From Fluviicola sp. (GTDB lineage Bacteria > Bacteroidota > Bacteroidia > Flavobacteriales_D > Crocinitomicaceae): DNA of 45,601 nt. The notes below the pieces were generated by a model. It was not told where the DNA came from. It was given only the letters and a program-made list of their open reading frames with translations, and ran no database searches. Numbering within the stretch: the first letter of the stretch is position 1; each line of letters opens with the position of its first letter. Where the stretch lies: assembly GCA_002734085.1 (NCBI GenBank), contig NVXV01000001.1, forward strand, positions 614,816-660,416, written 5' to 3'. A program made the position numbers and the translations under genes. Below, piece after piece: positions 28,401 through 36,400 of the stretch.

Positions 28401-29239
28401 CTTAAGCTTGACCCTTTTTTCACACCTCTATCAAATTTGGAACCAGTCCATTCACCACTTTCACTTCTTGTTTTGGTAACTTCTCTTGTTAAACTATAAT
28501 CTAAACTTAAGTTTCCATTAAAAGAAATACCTACTTCAAAATTCTGAAAACTATTTTTAAATTCAGCAAAATAATTAAAGCTAGCATCAACTCCTAAACC
28601 GTTATCACTATCTAAACTTAATCCTAAATTCCAAGGCGAGCTTCTAAATCCTTGAAGACCAGCTCCAACAGACATACTCAGCCCATTGTAATTATTAAAC
28701 CGAAGAGATTCACTCAGAGCAAGGGTGTTTGCCAGGTCTGCTCCAGCGATTTCAAGTAATAAACTTGAGCTTGTTCCAATTGTCCAAGACTCTTTCATGT
28801 CAGATTTTGTATAAATGAAATCACCTCCTGACCAATAACCACTTTCAGTTTCACTTGAGAACTCATCGGGTAACCCTCTCTTATTTCGTACAAGAGAACC
28901 TGGATTGATATTCCAACCTAAACCTACCCAGGAAGCTTCATCATCCATAGATACTCCAGCATTATAAGCGATGTTAATCGGATAACCACCGTTTGGACCT
29001 GGTACATTCATCAAAGGAATATTGTAATTAAAGTCTCCTGTAAAAAGATTTACCATCTGATTTGTGCTTATCGGTTCGAAAGATTGTACTTCTGGTTGAG
29101 AAGGACCTTCCGTTAATGCTAGCGACACACTCGGGTGAACCAATTCAAATAAAAAATTGAGTAAAACAAAAGCTGTTATACCTTTGAAAGTTCTACTTTC
29201 TCTGAGTTTTAATATTACTCCTTTATGATTTTTCGACAT
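22391..29239 (-). CDS. Giant SpvB/TcB-like shell protein of the toxin operon
   Basis: 2282 residues. A long signal segment (hydrophobic GITAFVLLNFLFELVHPSVS, ending near SLA) is followed by MVNLFTGDFNYNIPLMNVPG, PNGGYPINIAYNAG and WVGLGWNINPGSLVR. The order (P-G-x-x-G, I-x-Y-x-x-G, GLGW, R) mirrors the opening of SpvB/TcaC/TcdB toxin proteins; this is motif resemblance, not a proven hit. The long middle is beta-rich. A jelly-roll/carbohydrate-binding-like part is near residues 2040-2190 (ISYTTESAHTGDQSMEVNG to KLFVDDVRF). The end reads TYVYGADDLWLRAELNADNY and YYDEEGNLTLKKQETEEGI, typical of Bacteroidota relatives. It overlaps both neighbours. Probably pairs with the RHS protein. Confidence 0.75.
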   Translation of the reverse strand: MSKNHKGVILKLRESRTFKGITAFVLLNFLFELVHPSVSLALTEGPSQPEVQSFEPISTNQMVNLFTGDFNYNIPLMNVPGPNGGYPINIAYNAGVSMDDEASWVGLGWNINPGSLVRNKRGLPDEFSSETESGYWSGGDFIYTKSDMKESWTIGTSSSLLLEIAGADLANTLALSESLRFNNYNGLSMSVGAGLQGFRSSPWNLGLSLDSDNGLGVDASFNYFAEFKNSFQNFEVGISFNGNLSLDYSLTREVTKTRSESGEWTGSKFDRGVKKGSSLSFARNNFSPSIGREVNNYSLALDVTITPATLPAATAGLGFRVSYNTQDYNDISKSGIKRPVMGYASSDSRANNDYYTKDFVRENDGQITKESAVLPSSYYAFDSYFSSGQGLAGFFRGRRNDVGAVHDVKLRTETNGIQVNIEVPATAPLVHTGTGVAIPFGWDNQGRWASEDAASATNELAFDFNDVEGYDIQETHYYKVHGEQTLKDESSLNYVNSTDLALATFEPKSGLYTAKRRIKQTTNNHFYNDRDFGNSEREVRNTLVHSFKNEEVAGIGEFDIKHYEYNGPIDYTSQPSNLNREKRILSLKESNGQSNTHDVYIDKHHAGFKVLNEEGAYYVYGLPAYNKKEVQNLFSVDGENTNNFDPLNTNIVDIEQSNNMVDYKANGSHKFIDKKTTSPYPHSYLLTSVQGADYVDVTNNGPTDDDLGHWVKFDYVKYADDYKWRAPYAGANYSDGQSYTRQDDKGSYQFGEKEMWYVGRVETKTHIAIFELEERQDNLEAESELINVENLPSIDKSDNKSGLMIKTIKLYKKQDFLNDPVNATPIKTVHFEYDYSLCKGIPNSVNSSEGKLTLKKVWFTYQNSERGKFSPYIFDYTNVNLPAHLQHLNDNTNNNNFNYVNPDYFYNAYDPWGNFKPYEGLNSDPMTSVGYGTHSNFPYVNQTPNGWRQSWMANTYVGSDATEFNRQVTKEVNDLLASTWSLRSITLPSGGEINIEYESDDYSHVQHKVANQLFKIVKLGDFTPPDQVYTGGSEDFDDSESIADEHRRRIYFKLEKPLEKVLTPEECAESIYRDYVEPMIQDESGQRNLYFKSRMRLTFNSNNEVYDYIRGYLPIEKSLMKVEGGETHFNFGVLEEDVTQGNGVSATFFDNGTEYYSVGYITIQPGLKKNGSYFNKYHPMALSAWTYMQSSAPKLLNPASIQSSDEPENAGDIAAMFTNILNVVPQTASSFGFIRSYCKSKNFAQFIDLENSGIRLASPDKIKYGGGHRVKSISITDNWSTATNGESSRTYGQDYDYTTTDEYGNTISSGVAQYEPQAGGDENALKYPVHFYGKNKLFTNNNLFTEMPVNESLFPGAQVGYRKVSVTSINTREQITNKSLGDPTRGRTGGVTIHEFYTAKEFPTIIDYSVLSEENDTKSVFNVPIPIPLIGTIRRNYYHGSQAFKIELNDMHGKPKSVKSFETNNYEINAEPITESAYEYRSKPFVYQNEQVQKLVNKVDVIPKDNADFTLATTQKMMGVDVDLFTDQRENKSFWNQIGLDFNADIISIAGLPSFWPSYNNHKTLFRTYVTNKVVHRTGILKKSISRDLQTVNESEVLAYDEKSGIPILTKVKNEFGDSFYKSDLPAYYQYDKMGHAYQNINYTVVVNGESVNIDQSGNGQFLRFSANSGFADVFDHLVRGDEVILQGILIDPGKEYATISTPSDNADRKKAYYLGTEYDNQGNLVGVLHFPFGLNTNFDPINYPGLEESYSIDNVYPVIKVIRSGRRNHYSQITASYTTKDLIASNGNQVNVGSGTHVVAVDEINDVLSAGASLYKDNWLTRATDLSWNGVVENPYLSGNSGIWRPYKSYTYAGKRNTQTDYTVDNTSSDPNLREDGLMDNVPMFTWDIGNIEDSISDWEWVNEITRFSPDAYEIENRNRLDIHSSALYGYDNSLTIGVGGNAEVREIGVFDFEMSSDPSMTFSKQLNQTNLNFDNAHAASSLMNINQCDIEKATIDGSNLIKVITDIPFSQFSLSDYEQNVGLTLTSEEGVYKGNEGFFLNGTHNGSVTDEGGYAAIYVTPFIDNVNANNNLLTNSQYHGKLSLLSESNFVDAPLSISYTTESAHTGDQSMEVNGQAMFDQPRLKLKKDKKYILSVWVSRENTNVVSFETSNLIELGSVAGGVFDPNGINVHNVTYSKIIEGWQKVDLELSAPSNNLVLGIQFNPGIDKLFVDDVRFSAKTGGISTYVYGADDLWLRAELNADNYATLYYYDEEGNLTLKKQETEEGIFTVTESRGHVSE

Positions 29240-29768
29240 TGCAAATGCTTAAAAGTTCTTGATTAATTTGAAATTCAATTGTTTCCTGACTAAACGCTCG
29301 ATCAGTAAACTTAAATGAGTAGTCTTCACCTTGTTTAATCCCATTAAAATCAATAATAATATCGATTGATGGTTTGAGCTGGTAATTTCTTTCATAATGG
29401 ACAAAGGCAGGTGTTGCTTTTATACCTGGACTTGATAGAGTTATATCATCAGTTATTCCAAATGAAAAGTAATGCTCTATCTGCATAATTTCTGTTTGAG
29501 AAAACTGATTGTCATTTAATACTGCCGTTCCATTTTCGCGATTTATCCTAAGATTAATGGTTAACTCTTCTTTTGATTCAGTTGTAGGTGGAGTGATTTT
29601 AACTTCGTAAATGAATCCTTTGACTTCTTCTTTGAGAACAAATCCATTTTGTGGGTTATTTAAATAGGATTGAAAAGCTTTCCAACTCCCAAACTCAACT
29701 TGTTGACCAGAACAGGAAACAAGAGTCAGAGTTAATATAAATATTGATATGTGTATTAATTTTATCAC
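29223..29768 (-). CDS. Small lipoprotein of the toxin operon
   Basis: 181 residues starting at GTG 29768 (GTGA overlap with the upstream stop). The GTG start is supported by the signal peptide directly after it (MIKLIHISIFILTLTLVS-C, lipobox Cys19). The mature part is beta-rich with no recognised family. Its 3' end overlaps the giant shell gene by 17 nt, so the genes are translated together. A periplasmic or outer-membrane anchoring role for the toxin machinery is possible but unproven. Confidence 0.65.
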   Translation of the reverse strand: MIKLIHISIFILTLTLVSCSGQQVEFGSWKAFQSYLNNPQNGFVLKEEVKGFIYEVKITPPTTESKEELTINLRINRENGTAVLNDNQFSQTEIMQIEHYFSFGITDDITLSSPGIKATPAFVHYERNYQLKPSIDIIIDFNGIKQGEDYSFKFTDRAFSQETIEFQINQELLSICNVEKS

Positions 29769-30271
29769 TGATTAAGATAGTTTAAAAAATCAGTAGTTAC
29801 TTCTTCTCCTTCCTTTGCATACATTAATGAGCCATCACCAACAGCTGAAAAGAGAAAATCGAAACCTTTCTCTTTTCCAAAGGACTTTGACTTCTCATTT
29901 AATTCAGATCTTATTTGAGAGAAATATTCTTCTTTTAAGCGAACGTTTTCTCTTTCATAATTATCCTGATAACTCAAGTATTGATTTTTCATGTCTTCAA
30001 AGAGGTTTAAGTCCTCTTTAGAAGCAGTTCCAGATTTAACTTTATTAGACATTAGAGAAAGATTAAGCTTTAGACTATCGAGATGACTCTCTCTTCGACT
30101 TACTACTCTTTTCAACTTTTCCTCAAGTTCTTTTTTTAACTCACATTTATTATAAACTTCATTATAATTAAACCAAGCTATAGTTTTAGAATTATTGTAT
30201 AAATAAACTCCAAAACTCAACGCGAGAATTGAAATAATGAGTGTGAAAGTTGAAATAATTTTTTTTATCAT
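29765..30271 (-). CDS. OmpH/Skp-like periplasmic chaperone
   Basis: 168 residues: an N-terminal membrane anchor or signal (IISTFTLIISILALSFGVYL), then the Skp-like start IAWFNYNEVYNKCELKKELE. A long charged coiled-coil hairpin follows (about 45-130), and a C-terminal strand-rich end (GFDFLFSAVGDGSLMYAKEG, then VTTDFLNYLNQ) that closes the Skp head. This is the OmpH family layout, which in general holds unfolded outer-membrane or secreted clients in the periplasm. Finding one inside this operon, 2 nt after the DNRLRE gene and overlapping the lipoprotein gene, suggests a dedicated chaperone for the giant proteins. Confidence 0.78.
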   Translation of the reverse strand: MIKKIISTFTLIISILALSFGVYLYNNSKTIAWFNYNEVYNKCELKKELEEKLKRVVSRRESHLDSLKLNLSLMSNKVKSGTASKEDLNLFEDMKNQYLSYQDNYERENVRLKEEYFSQIRSELNEKSKSFGKEKGFDFLFSAVGDGSLMYAKEGEEVTTDFLNYLNQ

Positions 30272-30273
30272 TG

Positions 30274-32055
30274 TTATTCAGTTGGATTATTTTCTTCATA
30301 TTCTAAGTTGTCTAGAGCACAACCATCAACAAAGTAATCATTATAAAACCGTAAGTATTTTTTTTCTCCTTTTGAATTAATTGTCTCAAGGTATAAGAAG
30401 CCTTTTCCAATGCAGTAATCTACCGTTGAAACATCTATGGTTATATAGTTTTTGCCGTAGCTTGTAGGTACAACAGGAAAATCAGCTTGAGTTTTTACAA
30501 TTTCATCTAAACTGTTATAAATATTAAATTGTAAATTTTCTCCTTCATATTCTTGGTCAAAAACAAAGTTGATTTCACCGTCTTTCATTGTGTGATAAAA
30601 TCCATCAAGTTCATATTTTAGATGGGCGTAGATACAGTCTTTACCTAAGGTAATTACCAATTTTGGTAGCTCTGAAGCAGTAGTACTATTTTTTCTGTAT
30701 CGCATGCGTCTGTTAGTCGATGAAAGAGGATAATCTAAGACTAAACTTTGTCCGTAATTTATAGCCGTACCATTTTGGAAGGTTTCATATAAACTAGTTA
30801 AATCTAAGGCAACGTCTTGATGTTGGGATGTTGACGTGGGAATAGTTGTTATTATTGTATCATAAGGAGGTCGTGTATTCCATGTCACAATATCTTTATA
30901 CCACTCTTCCGCAACACTATTTAAGTTACTTCGATTCCCAAAAGAATAGTAGTGATATGCACCATGAAAGTGTTGAATTGCAGAATTCAAATTTATATTA
31001 TTTGGAATTACTAATTTATTTCTAAAAAGACTTTCAGTATAAAAATCATATGAAGCATTCAATCTCCTTTCTGCATCTATCAAAGTAGAAGTTGAAAAAT
31101 TTCTATCATCATAAGGCTCATTGTAGTTGTCTGTTCCAGTAATAAGTTTTGTGAAATCAATAAACCTACCATCAGGCTGAAATTCAATCTGAACAATCCC
31201 ACATTTTGCTCCAACAATAAAGGCCATATAAGATACATTACCCAATCCATCCGCTACTTCTACTCCATACCAACCTGGAGATAGTCCGCTAATGCTTGAG
31301 ACTGTATCTCCTGGAATGTCATTTCCTGTTGACCCATCTATCCATTGATATGTGTATGTTCCGTCACCTTCTGATGCGTTTACCGAAATACTACCATTAC
31401 CTGAAAAAGGAGTGTCTGCATGAGTTATCTGGTTCATCGTAATCACTATTGGAAGCACGTAAGACACTTCTATTAATGGTCGCTTAGTAATATCAGACTG
31501 ATATTCACTACTACGATATTCCACCTCTTTACTCGAAGTTTCATCTTGATGTTTTATTCTCCATCCTTTATTTCGACTTGGATAATTCACAAATTCTTGA
31601 ACATGTGAAGTGACATCTATAATATGAAATATGTTATTTGTAGGAGAAACCAATTGAGTTTTCACATCTAAATTTGTTACGTTAGGTACAGTTGACCACG
31701 TAATACTATTCTCATCCCAATCTTCAATTACTTTATTTACTTCAATTGTTGTGGAGTTAGTAGAACCAGAGAATCTATATAGTTTTAATTTAGCATCAAT
31801 AATTATAGCATTAGAAGGTATGGCTGACAAATCAATCTCGATGTAGGATCTTACTGTATTCGAAAAACCTCGAGAAATAATTCTTAATATGTTTAGATCT
31901 GAGTAATTTCCAAAGTTGTAAGATGGGTAGATTTGAGCAACAAAGGCATCCTTTCCATTGATTGGGCCTGGTTGTATTTGCTGTGTTACCTGAGAATATA
32001 TATAAGTTTGGAACAAAAAGGCAGCAAAAATAGATAATAGTATCTTATTCTTCAT
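30274..32055 (-). CDS. Secreted DNRLRE/SprB-repeat protein
   Basis: 593 residues with a signal peptide (MKNKILLSIFAAFLFQTYIYSQ). Residues about 30-205 form a DNRLRE-type beta domain (SYIEIDLSAIPSNAIIIDAK, EDWDENSITWSTVP, HVQEFVNYP). Residues about 205-285 look like one SprB repeat (GSISVNASEGDGTYTYQWID and SGLSPGWYGVEVADGLGN). A second DNRLRE-like domain follows to about 480 (EEWYKDIVTWNTRPP), then a small beta C-terminal domain. No T9SS sorting domain is obvious. It overlaps the first operon gene by 11 nt. DNRLRE domains are often found in large secreted and RHS-type proteins. Confidence 0.8.
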   Translation of the reverse strand: MKNKILLSIFAAFLFQTYIYSQVTQQIQPGPINGKDAFVAQIYPSYNFGNYSDLNILRIISRGFSNTVRSYIEIDLSAIPSNAIIIDAKLKLYRFSGSTNSTTIEVNKVIEDWDENSITWSTVPNVTNLDVKTQLVSPTNNIFHIIDVTSHVQEFVNYPSRNKGWRIKHQDETSSKEVEYRSSEYQSDITKRPLIEVSYVLPIVITMNQITHADTPFSGNGSISVNASEGDGTYTYQWIDGSTGNDIPGDTVSSISGLSPGWYGVEVADGLGNVSYMAFIVGAKCGIVQIEFQPDGRFIDFTKLITGTDNYNEPYDDRNFSTSTLIDAERRLNASYDFYTESLFRNKLVIPNNINLNSAIQHFHGAYHYYSFGNRSNLNSVAEEWYKDIVTWNTRPPYDTIITTIPTSTSQHQDVALDLTSLYETFQNGTAINYGQSLVLDYPLSSTNRRMRYRKNSTTASELPKLVITLGKDCIYAHLKYELDGFYHTMKDGEINFVFDQEYEGENLQFNIYNSLDEIVKTQADFPVVPTSYGKNYITIDVSTVDYCIGKGFLYLETINSKGEKKYLRFYNDYFVDGCALDNLEYEENNPTE

Positions 32056-32461
32056 AAGGCATTAAAGTAATTTCGGTTAATTCACTCAAGTTTTTTTGAT
32101 AATCTTCCAAACGCACTAAAACTTTTAGCTCTATTTCGTCATTAAAGTAGCCAATATCTAAAATATATGACCCATTCGCATATGAAACAAAGTCCATTGT
32201 TCCTGCTTTGTATTTATTGCCAATTTTTCGACTCATAATATAATCGGAATTAGCCTCTAAAATTTCAATATTAACGCCATGAATTGCTAATGAGTCTAGG
32301 TTCGCTATTTTTATTTCTACTTTTCTTACATTAATGATTGAATCAAATTCAACTGATTGAATATCCTCCGTGAAATAAGCTGTAATGTCAGCAGAATCAA
32401 ATTGGGAAAAAGTGAGGTTTACCGAAAACAACACAACAAAAGCTACTATTAATTTTCTCAT
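32045..32461 (-). CDS. Small exported protein, first gene of the toxin operon
   Basis: 138 residues with a signal peptide (MRKLIVAFVVLFSVNLTFSQ) and a beta-rich mature part of about 118 residues. No family recognised. It opens the operon that runs on the minus strand to the RHS toxin, with every junction overlapping or within 8 nt. No TAnnTTTG word is visible upstream (32462-32600), so the promoter is not placed. Confidence 0.7.
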   Translation of the reverse strand: MRKLIVAFVVLFSVNLTFSQFDSADITAYFTEDIQSVEFDSIINVRKVEIKIANLDSLAIHGVNIEILEANSDYIMSRKIGNKYKAGTMDFVSYANGSYILDIGYFNDEIELKVLVRLEDYQKNLSELTEITLMPYEE

Positions 32462-32792
32462 ACTAAGAAAGATTATTTAAAACAATAATTATTTAAATTC
32501 CTTTAATTAACTATAAAACCTATCTACCTAAAATTGAGTATAAAAACAGGAAAAACCGAAGAACCATTGGTTAGGGTCAGTGCTGAACTTAAAGTTAAAG
32601 GGGGTATAGATCTCATATAATATTAAATGTTTAAGTGCCACAAACCTAATGCTTCTTTGTTTAAATGGCTTAATGTTGAATTGTTAAAATATGTTAATTT
32701 TTTTAAAGTTTTTAATAAAAATAATTTTGAATATTAATTTACTTAAATTCTGAGATAGGCTTTCTTACTACCATAATATAATATTTGTAACT

Positions 32793-33000
32793 GTGAAACT
32801 CCCTGAAATATGGAGAGAAGAAAATTTAGAGGTTAAAAAGAGAATTCAAAAAATCGTTTTTCCTGAGGGAATTCGGTATGATCATAAAAATCACCGTTAT
32901 CGAACCACAAGAGTAAATATGCTATTTGCAAGTATCCCTTTAATACAAGACGATTTGGCAAAAAAGAAAAACGGGACAAGCTCTAGTTTTAAGAACCTGT
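32793..33000 (+). pseudogene. Serine-recombinase C-terminal remnant beside tRNA-Leu
   Basis: The frame (open from 32754, after a TGA) encodes LPEIWREENLEVKKRIQKIV, then FPEGIRYDHKNHRYRTTRVN, which resembles the end of Bacteroidota large serine recombinases (the helical and C-terminal tail part). The catalytic N-terminal and zinc-ribbon domains are absent, and upstream sequence is AT-rich non-coding. The frame runs on into the antisense of the tRNA (VPGAGIEPALP), an artefact of tRNA overlap. It points into the tRNA from the island side. The 548-nt gap 32462-33009 otherwise holds only this and the terminator. Confidence 0.5.
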
Positions 33001-33005
33001 CCCGT
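32959..33005 (-). terminator. Intrinsic terminator of tRNA-Leu
   Basis: ACGGGACA (32971-32978) pairs perfectly with TGTCCCGT (32998-33005). On the minus strand it is followed directly by a T-rich run (32970 down to 32959). It begins 5 nt after the tRNA 3' end, so it ends tRNA transcription. Confidence 0.75.
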
Positions 33006-33009
33006 CTTG

Positions 33010-33091
33010 TACCCGGGGCGGGAATCGAACCCGCACTCCCGAAAGAACTGGATTTTGAATCCAGCGCGTCTACCAGTTCCGCCACCCGGGC
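33010..33091 (-). tRNA. tRNA-Leu (anticodon CAA)
   Basis: 82 nt without encoded CCA. The acceptor stem GCCCGGG pairs with CCCGGGT, and the discriminator is A. The anticodon stem-loop CTGGA-TTCAAAA-TCCAG gives anticodon CAA. A long variable arm (TTCTTTCGGGAG) fits class II leucine tRNA. The T-arm is GCGGG-TTCGATT-CCCGC. It is followed by an intrinsic terminator. Its 3' end is the likely integration site of the island to the left. Confidence 0.93.
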
Positions 33092-33176
33092 ATTTTAATC
33101 AGGGGTGCAAATTTACATAATAAATCATTTCTACAATGAAGTTTATAGAAATAATTATTCGTAGCTAATGCTGAAA

Positions 33177-33332
33177 TTAAAATGGTGGATTATCACGGAT
33201 AATCTCCTGAATTTTAGCTCTCGATTTATACCGTTTAATTTTGCTTTCCAAAGCAACAGCACTTTTCCTATCAATAAAATTAATTTGTCCGACAAGTTTC
33301 CAAGGTTTGGTTGATTTAATGTATCCTGCTAA
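33177..33332 (-). pseudogene. GIY-YIG endonuclease C-terminal remnant
   Basis: The minus-strand frame encodes GYIKSTKPWKLVGQINFIDR, then AVALESKIKRYKSRAKIQEI and ends NPPF with stop at 33177. This matches the C-terminal half of small UvrC-like GIY-YIG proteins (K-x-x-x-PWKLV, then a basic K-x-K-RYKSR helix). The catalytic GIY...YIG half is absent: a stop lies a few codons before and no ATG exists. It is a truncated relic just outside the tRNA, in the 375-nt gap before the next gene. Confidence 0.65.
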
Positions 33333-33389
33333 TTAAAATTAGGACAAACTTAAACGCCACTTATTTAAGAACACACTTTCTACTTATGA

Positions 33390-33411
33390 TTTGTAGTCGT
33401 ATTGTAGACCT
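33390..33411 (+). promoter_or_regulatory. Tandem 11-bp repeat, candidate activator site B
   Basis: TTTGTAGTCGT (33390-33400) and ATTGTAGACCT (33401-33411) are adjacent 11-bp repeats, 8 of 11 alike. The second differs at one base from the repeat at 38708-38729. It ends 31 nt before the TACATTTG -7 word. Confidence 0.5.
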
Positions 33412-33442
33412 TATATATTAAGGAATTTCGAGCACATCAATT

Positions 33443-33450
33443 TACATTTG
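33443..33450 (+). promoter_or_regulatory. Putative -7 promoter element of the PNGase-like gene
   Basis: TACATTTG matches TAnnTTTG and ends 16 nt before the ATG. No clear TTTG -33 element is present, which fits a promoter that needs an activator at the repeat just upstream. Confidence 0.5.
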
Positions 33451-33466
33451 GGAAAAACAAATTATC

Positions 33467-36400
33467 ATGAATCGATTTACATTATTAATTATTGTTCTTA
33501 TTACAAGTATCAATATTTGCCTTGCTCAAGTTCCAGGTGATACTACAACAGTTGATGGTCTTACTTTTTCCAGTACGACAAGAGATACACAGCTAGTTTT
33601 TCCAACATTCAATGCTAATGAAATTGAGCGGATTTGGATGAAATACACAATGCGTTGCAAAGACGCTCAAGTTTCATCTCCAATCCAAGGTCAAACAAAT
33701 GATGGATGTGGAGAGTGGGATTACTCATGTAATACATACATTACAGATTCATCAAGAATAGATTCAGTTAAAGCAGTCATTGACAGATACAACGTATTTC
33801 CATTTACAGATGAAGACGATACTTATAACACGACGCCCACATTTAATCGATTTGAAAAGGATATCTATGAGGTGAGCATAAACACTGTAAATAGCGAAAA
33901 TAATTTTTCAATATCTAGTTTTAATAATGAAACCAGTATCATTAACAGTAATCCGAAAGGAAGTGTGAATATGATATTATTAACTTCATCACAACTAGCT
34001 GCTTCAGGGATTGGACTGGGTAATATTGATGCAATTGAACTAAACAATGTCTCAACGTTAGTGAGTGCTGACCATCTCAATATGACAATGCAAGAAGTTA
34101 GTTTTTCTGATTTTAGTGCCGCGGATTTGAGTCAGATTGGTTCTGGGACTGAAGTTTATAATAATGAATGGAACTTTCAAGGAGGAATAAATAAAATTCC
34201 TTTCTACCAACCATTCAATTGGACTGGAGGAAATATCCTCATTATGATTAAGTCCAAAGGACTGAGTGGTGATCTGTCACTTGGTTCATCAACGTTAAGT
34301 CAGATTCAAACACTCTCTTCATCAACCAATCAACACTTCAGATTCATCGATGGAAACTATATCGAGGTTGAAGAGTATAAAGGAATAAGCGGAAGTAACC
34401 CTAGAACAGTCGAAGCTTGGGTAAAGACACCAGATGAGAACATCAACATTACTTCATGGGGAGAAAACACAACGGGTGAACGTTTTACTTTTAGATTGCA
34501 CAATGATGGTAGATTAAGGGTTGAAATTGCTGGAGGATTTGTTATTGCTAACACACCAATAAACGACAATGAGTGGCATCATGTTGCCGCTGTTTTTAAT
34601 GGAACTGATTTGGGCGATGTTACTTTTTATGTTGATGGTCAGAATGATGGCATAGGTCAGCTGAATAACTTAACTTTGAATACAGCTTCTATGGAAAACG
34701 TGTTGATTTCTAGAGGTTTCTTTAATAAAGACTTTAATGGTGAAATGGATGATGTAAGAATTTGGAGTTCGGCATTATCTTCTACTACAATTAATGAGCA
34801 GAGATTTAAACGTGTTGGTCTTGACCATCCAAATTTTTCTTCGTTGGAATTGAACTACACTTTTGATGACGGGGGACAAAACGTTGTTGATAGGTCTGCG
34901 AATAGTAGAGATGGTACAATTCATGGAATCGGAATTTTTGGACAAAGATCATACAATGATGCTTCACTTGATATGATTGGCAATAAATTTATCCCTGATA
35001 TTAATTTGCTTCAAGCAGATTATGAATTGACAATCAATAATATAACAGTATTAGACAGTTTGGCTAAACCATCTTACATTGTAGTCGAGAATATTTTAAC
35101 GCCCAACCCAGGGACATTTCAAAGTGATATTACATCCGTTTTTTACGAGTACTGGCCAGATTCAACAAGTACTTTCGATTTAAATGGGCAGCTCTTAAAT
35201 AATACGATTGGAACTAATCAGGAAACATTGAATAATGATGAAATTAATTACTTTAAACGCACACCAAGTAAACTTGAAATTTTATCCCTTGTTACGCCAT
35301 ACGGAATAAATTTGGATTTAGGTGAAGAAGGTGAAACATGGTATTTTGATGTAACTGATTTTTATCCAATACTTACTGGTAATAGAGGGTTAAGTATGTC
35401 TAGAGGGGGTGAATGGCAAGAAGAGATTGATATTGATTTCTTATTTATACATGGAACTCCAACGAGAGAAGTATTGGATTTGAGGCAAATTTGGAAAGTT
35501 GACTCGAAAAGTTACACATTGATTGAATCAGACGATGTATTTGCACCAAGAACAATAGCATTGCCTTCAGATGCGGCTCAGGTTATAGTGAAATCTGCTA
35601 TTACTGGACACGGTCAACAAGGAGAATTTATACCTAGAGATCATTACCTCGAAGTAAATAGTGGACAATCTACTCATGAGTGGATGGTTTGGAAAGAATG
35701 TTCTCAAAACCCAATGTATCCTCAAGGAGGAACATGGATTTATGATCGTGCAGGATGGTGTCCAGGTATGCCAACTGATGTTGAGACTTGGGATGTAACT
35801 AACTATATATCAAGCAATAATATCGAAGTAGATTACGGAGTGAATGGTGCATCAGGTACTTCAAATTATATTGTGAATAATCAGATTGTTGCTTATGGTC
35901 CAGCAAATTTTTCTACGGATGCCAGAATTGTAGAGGTAGAAGCGCCAAATGACCTAATCAAATATGGTAGATTCAATCCCGTTTGTGATAACCCTAAAGT
36001 CAAAATTCAGAATACAGGAACGAATGTAATTTCTACTGTTTTATTCTCGTACGCTATAAACGGAGATACTCCTGTGGAGTATACCTGGACAGGAAATATT
36101 TCATTTCTAGAAGAAATGGTTATAAATCTACCCGCTCCATTAGGTTTTTGGCAAAACACTATGGCGAGTCAGTCGAATCAATTTAGTGTTGAGGTCAAAC
36201 AAGTAAATGGGATCGTTGATGAATATGCGCATAATAACTCTTACGTGTCTAAATTCGAGGTGACTGAACAAGTACCCTCAACCCTTATTATTAGGTTTAA
36301 AACGAATAATGCGGCCAGTGAGAATTCATACCGAATTGAAGACTCTGAAGGAAATATAATTTTCGAAAGAAATAGTCTTTTGAATAATACTACCTATTTA

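Noticed and set aside
32897-33085. A 62-codon minus-strand frame over the tRNA
   Set aside because: It is a translation of the tRNA and its terminator (MAELVDALDSKSS is a known tRNA-Leu artefact).
32793-33098. A 101-codon plus-strand frame taken as a complete gene
   Set aside because: Its 3' third is the antisense of tRNA-Leu (the familiar VPGAGIEPALP artefact) and it starts at a GTG in the middle of recombinase-like sequence, so only the first part is kept as a remnant.
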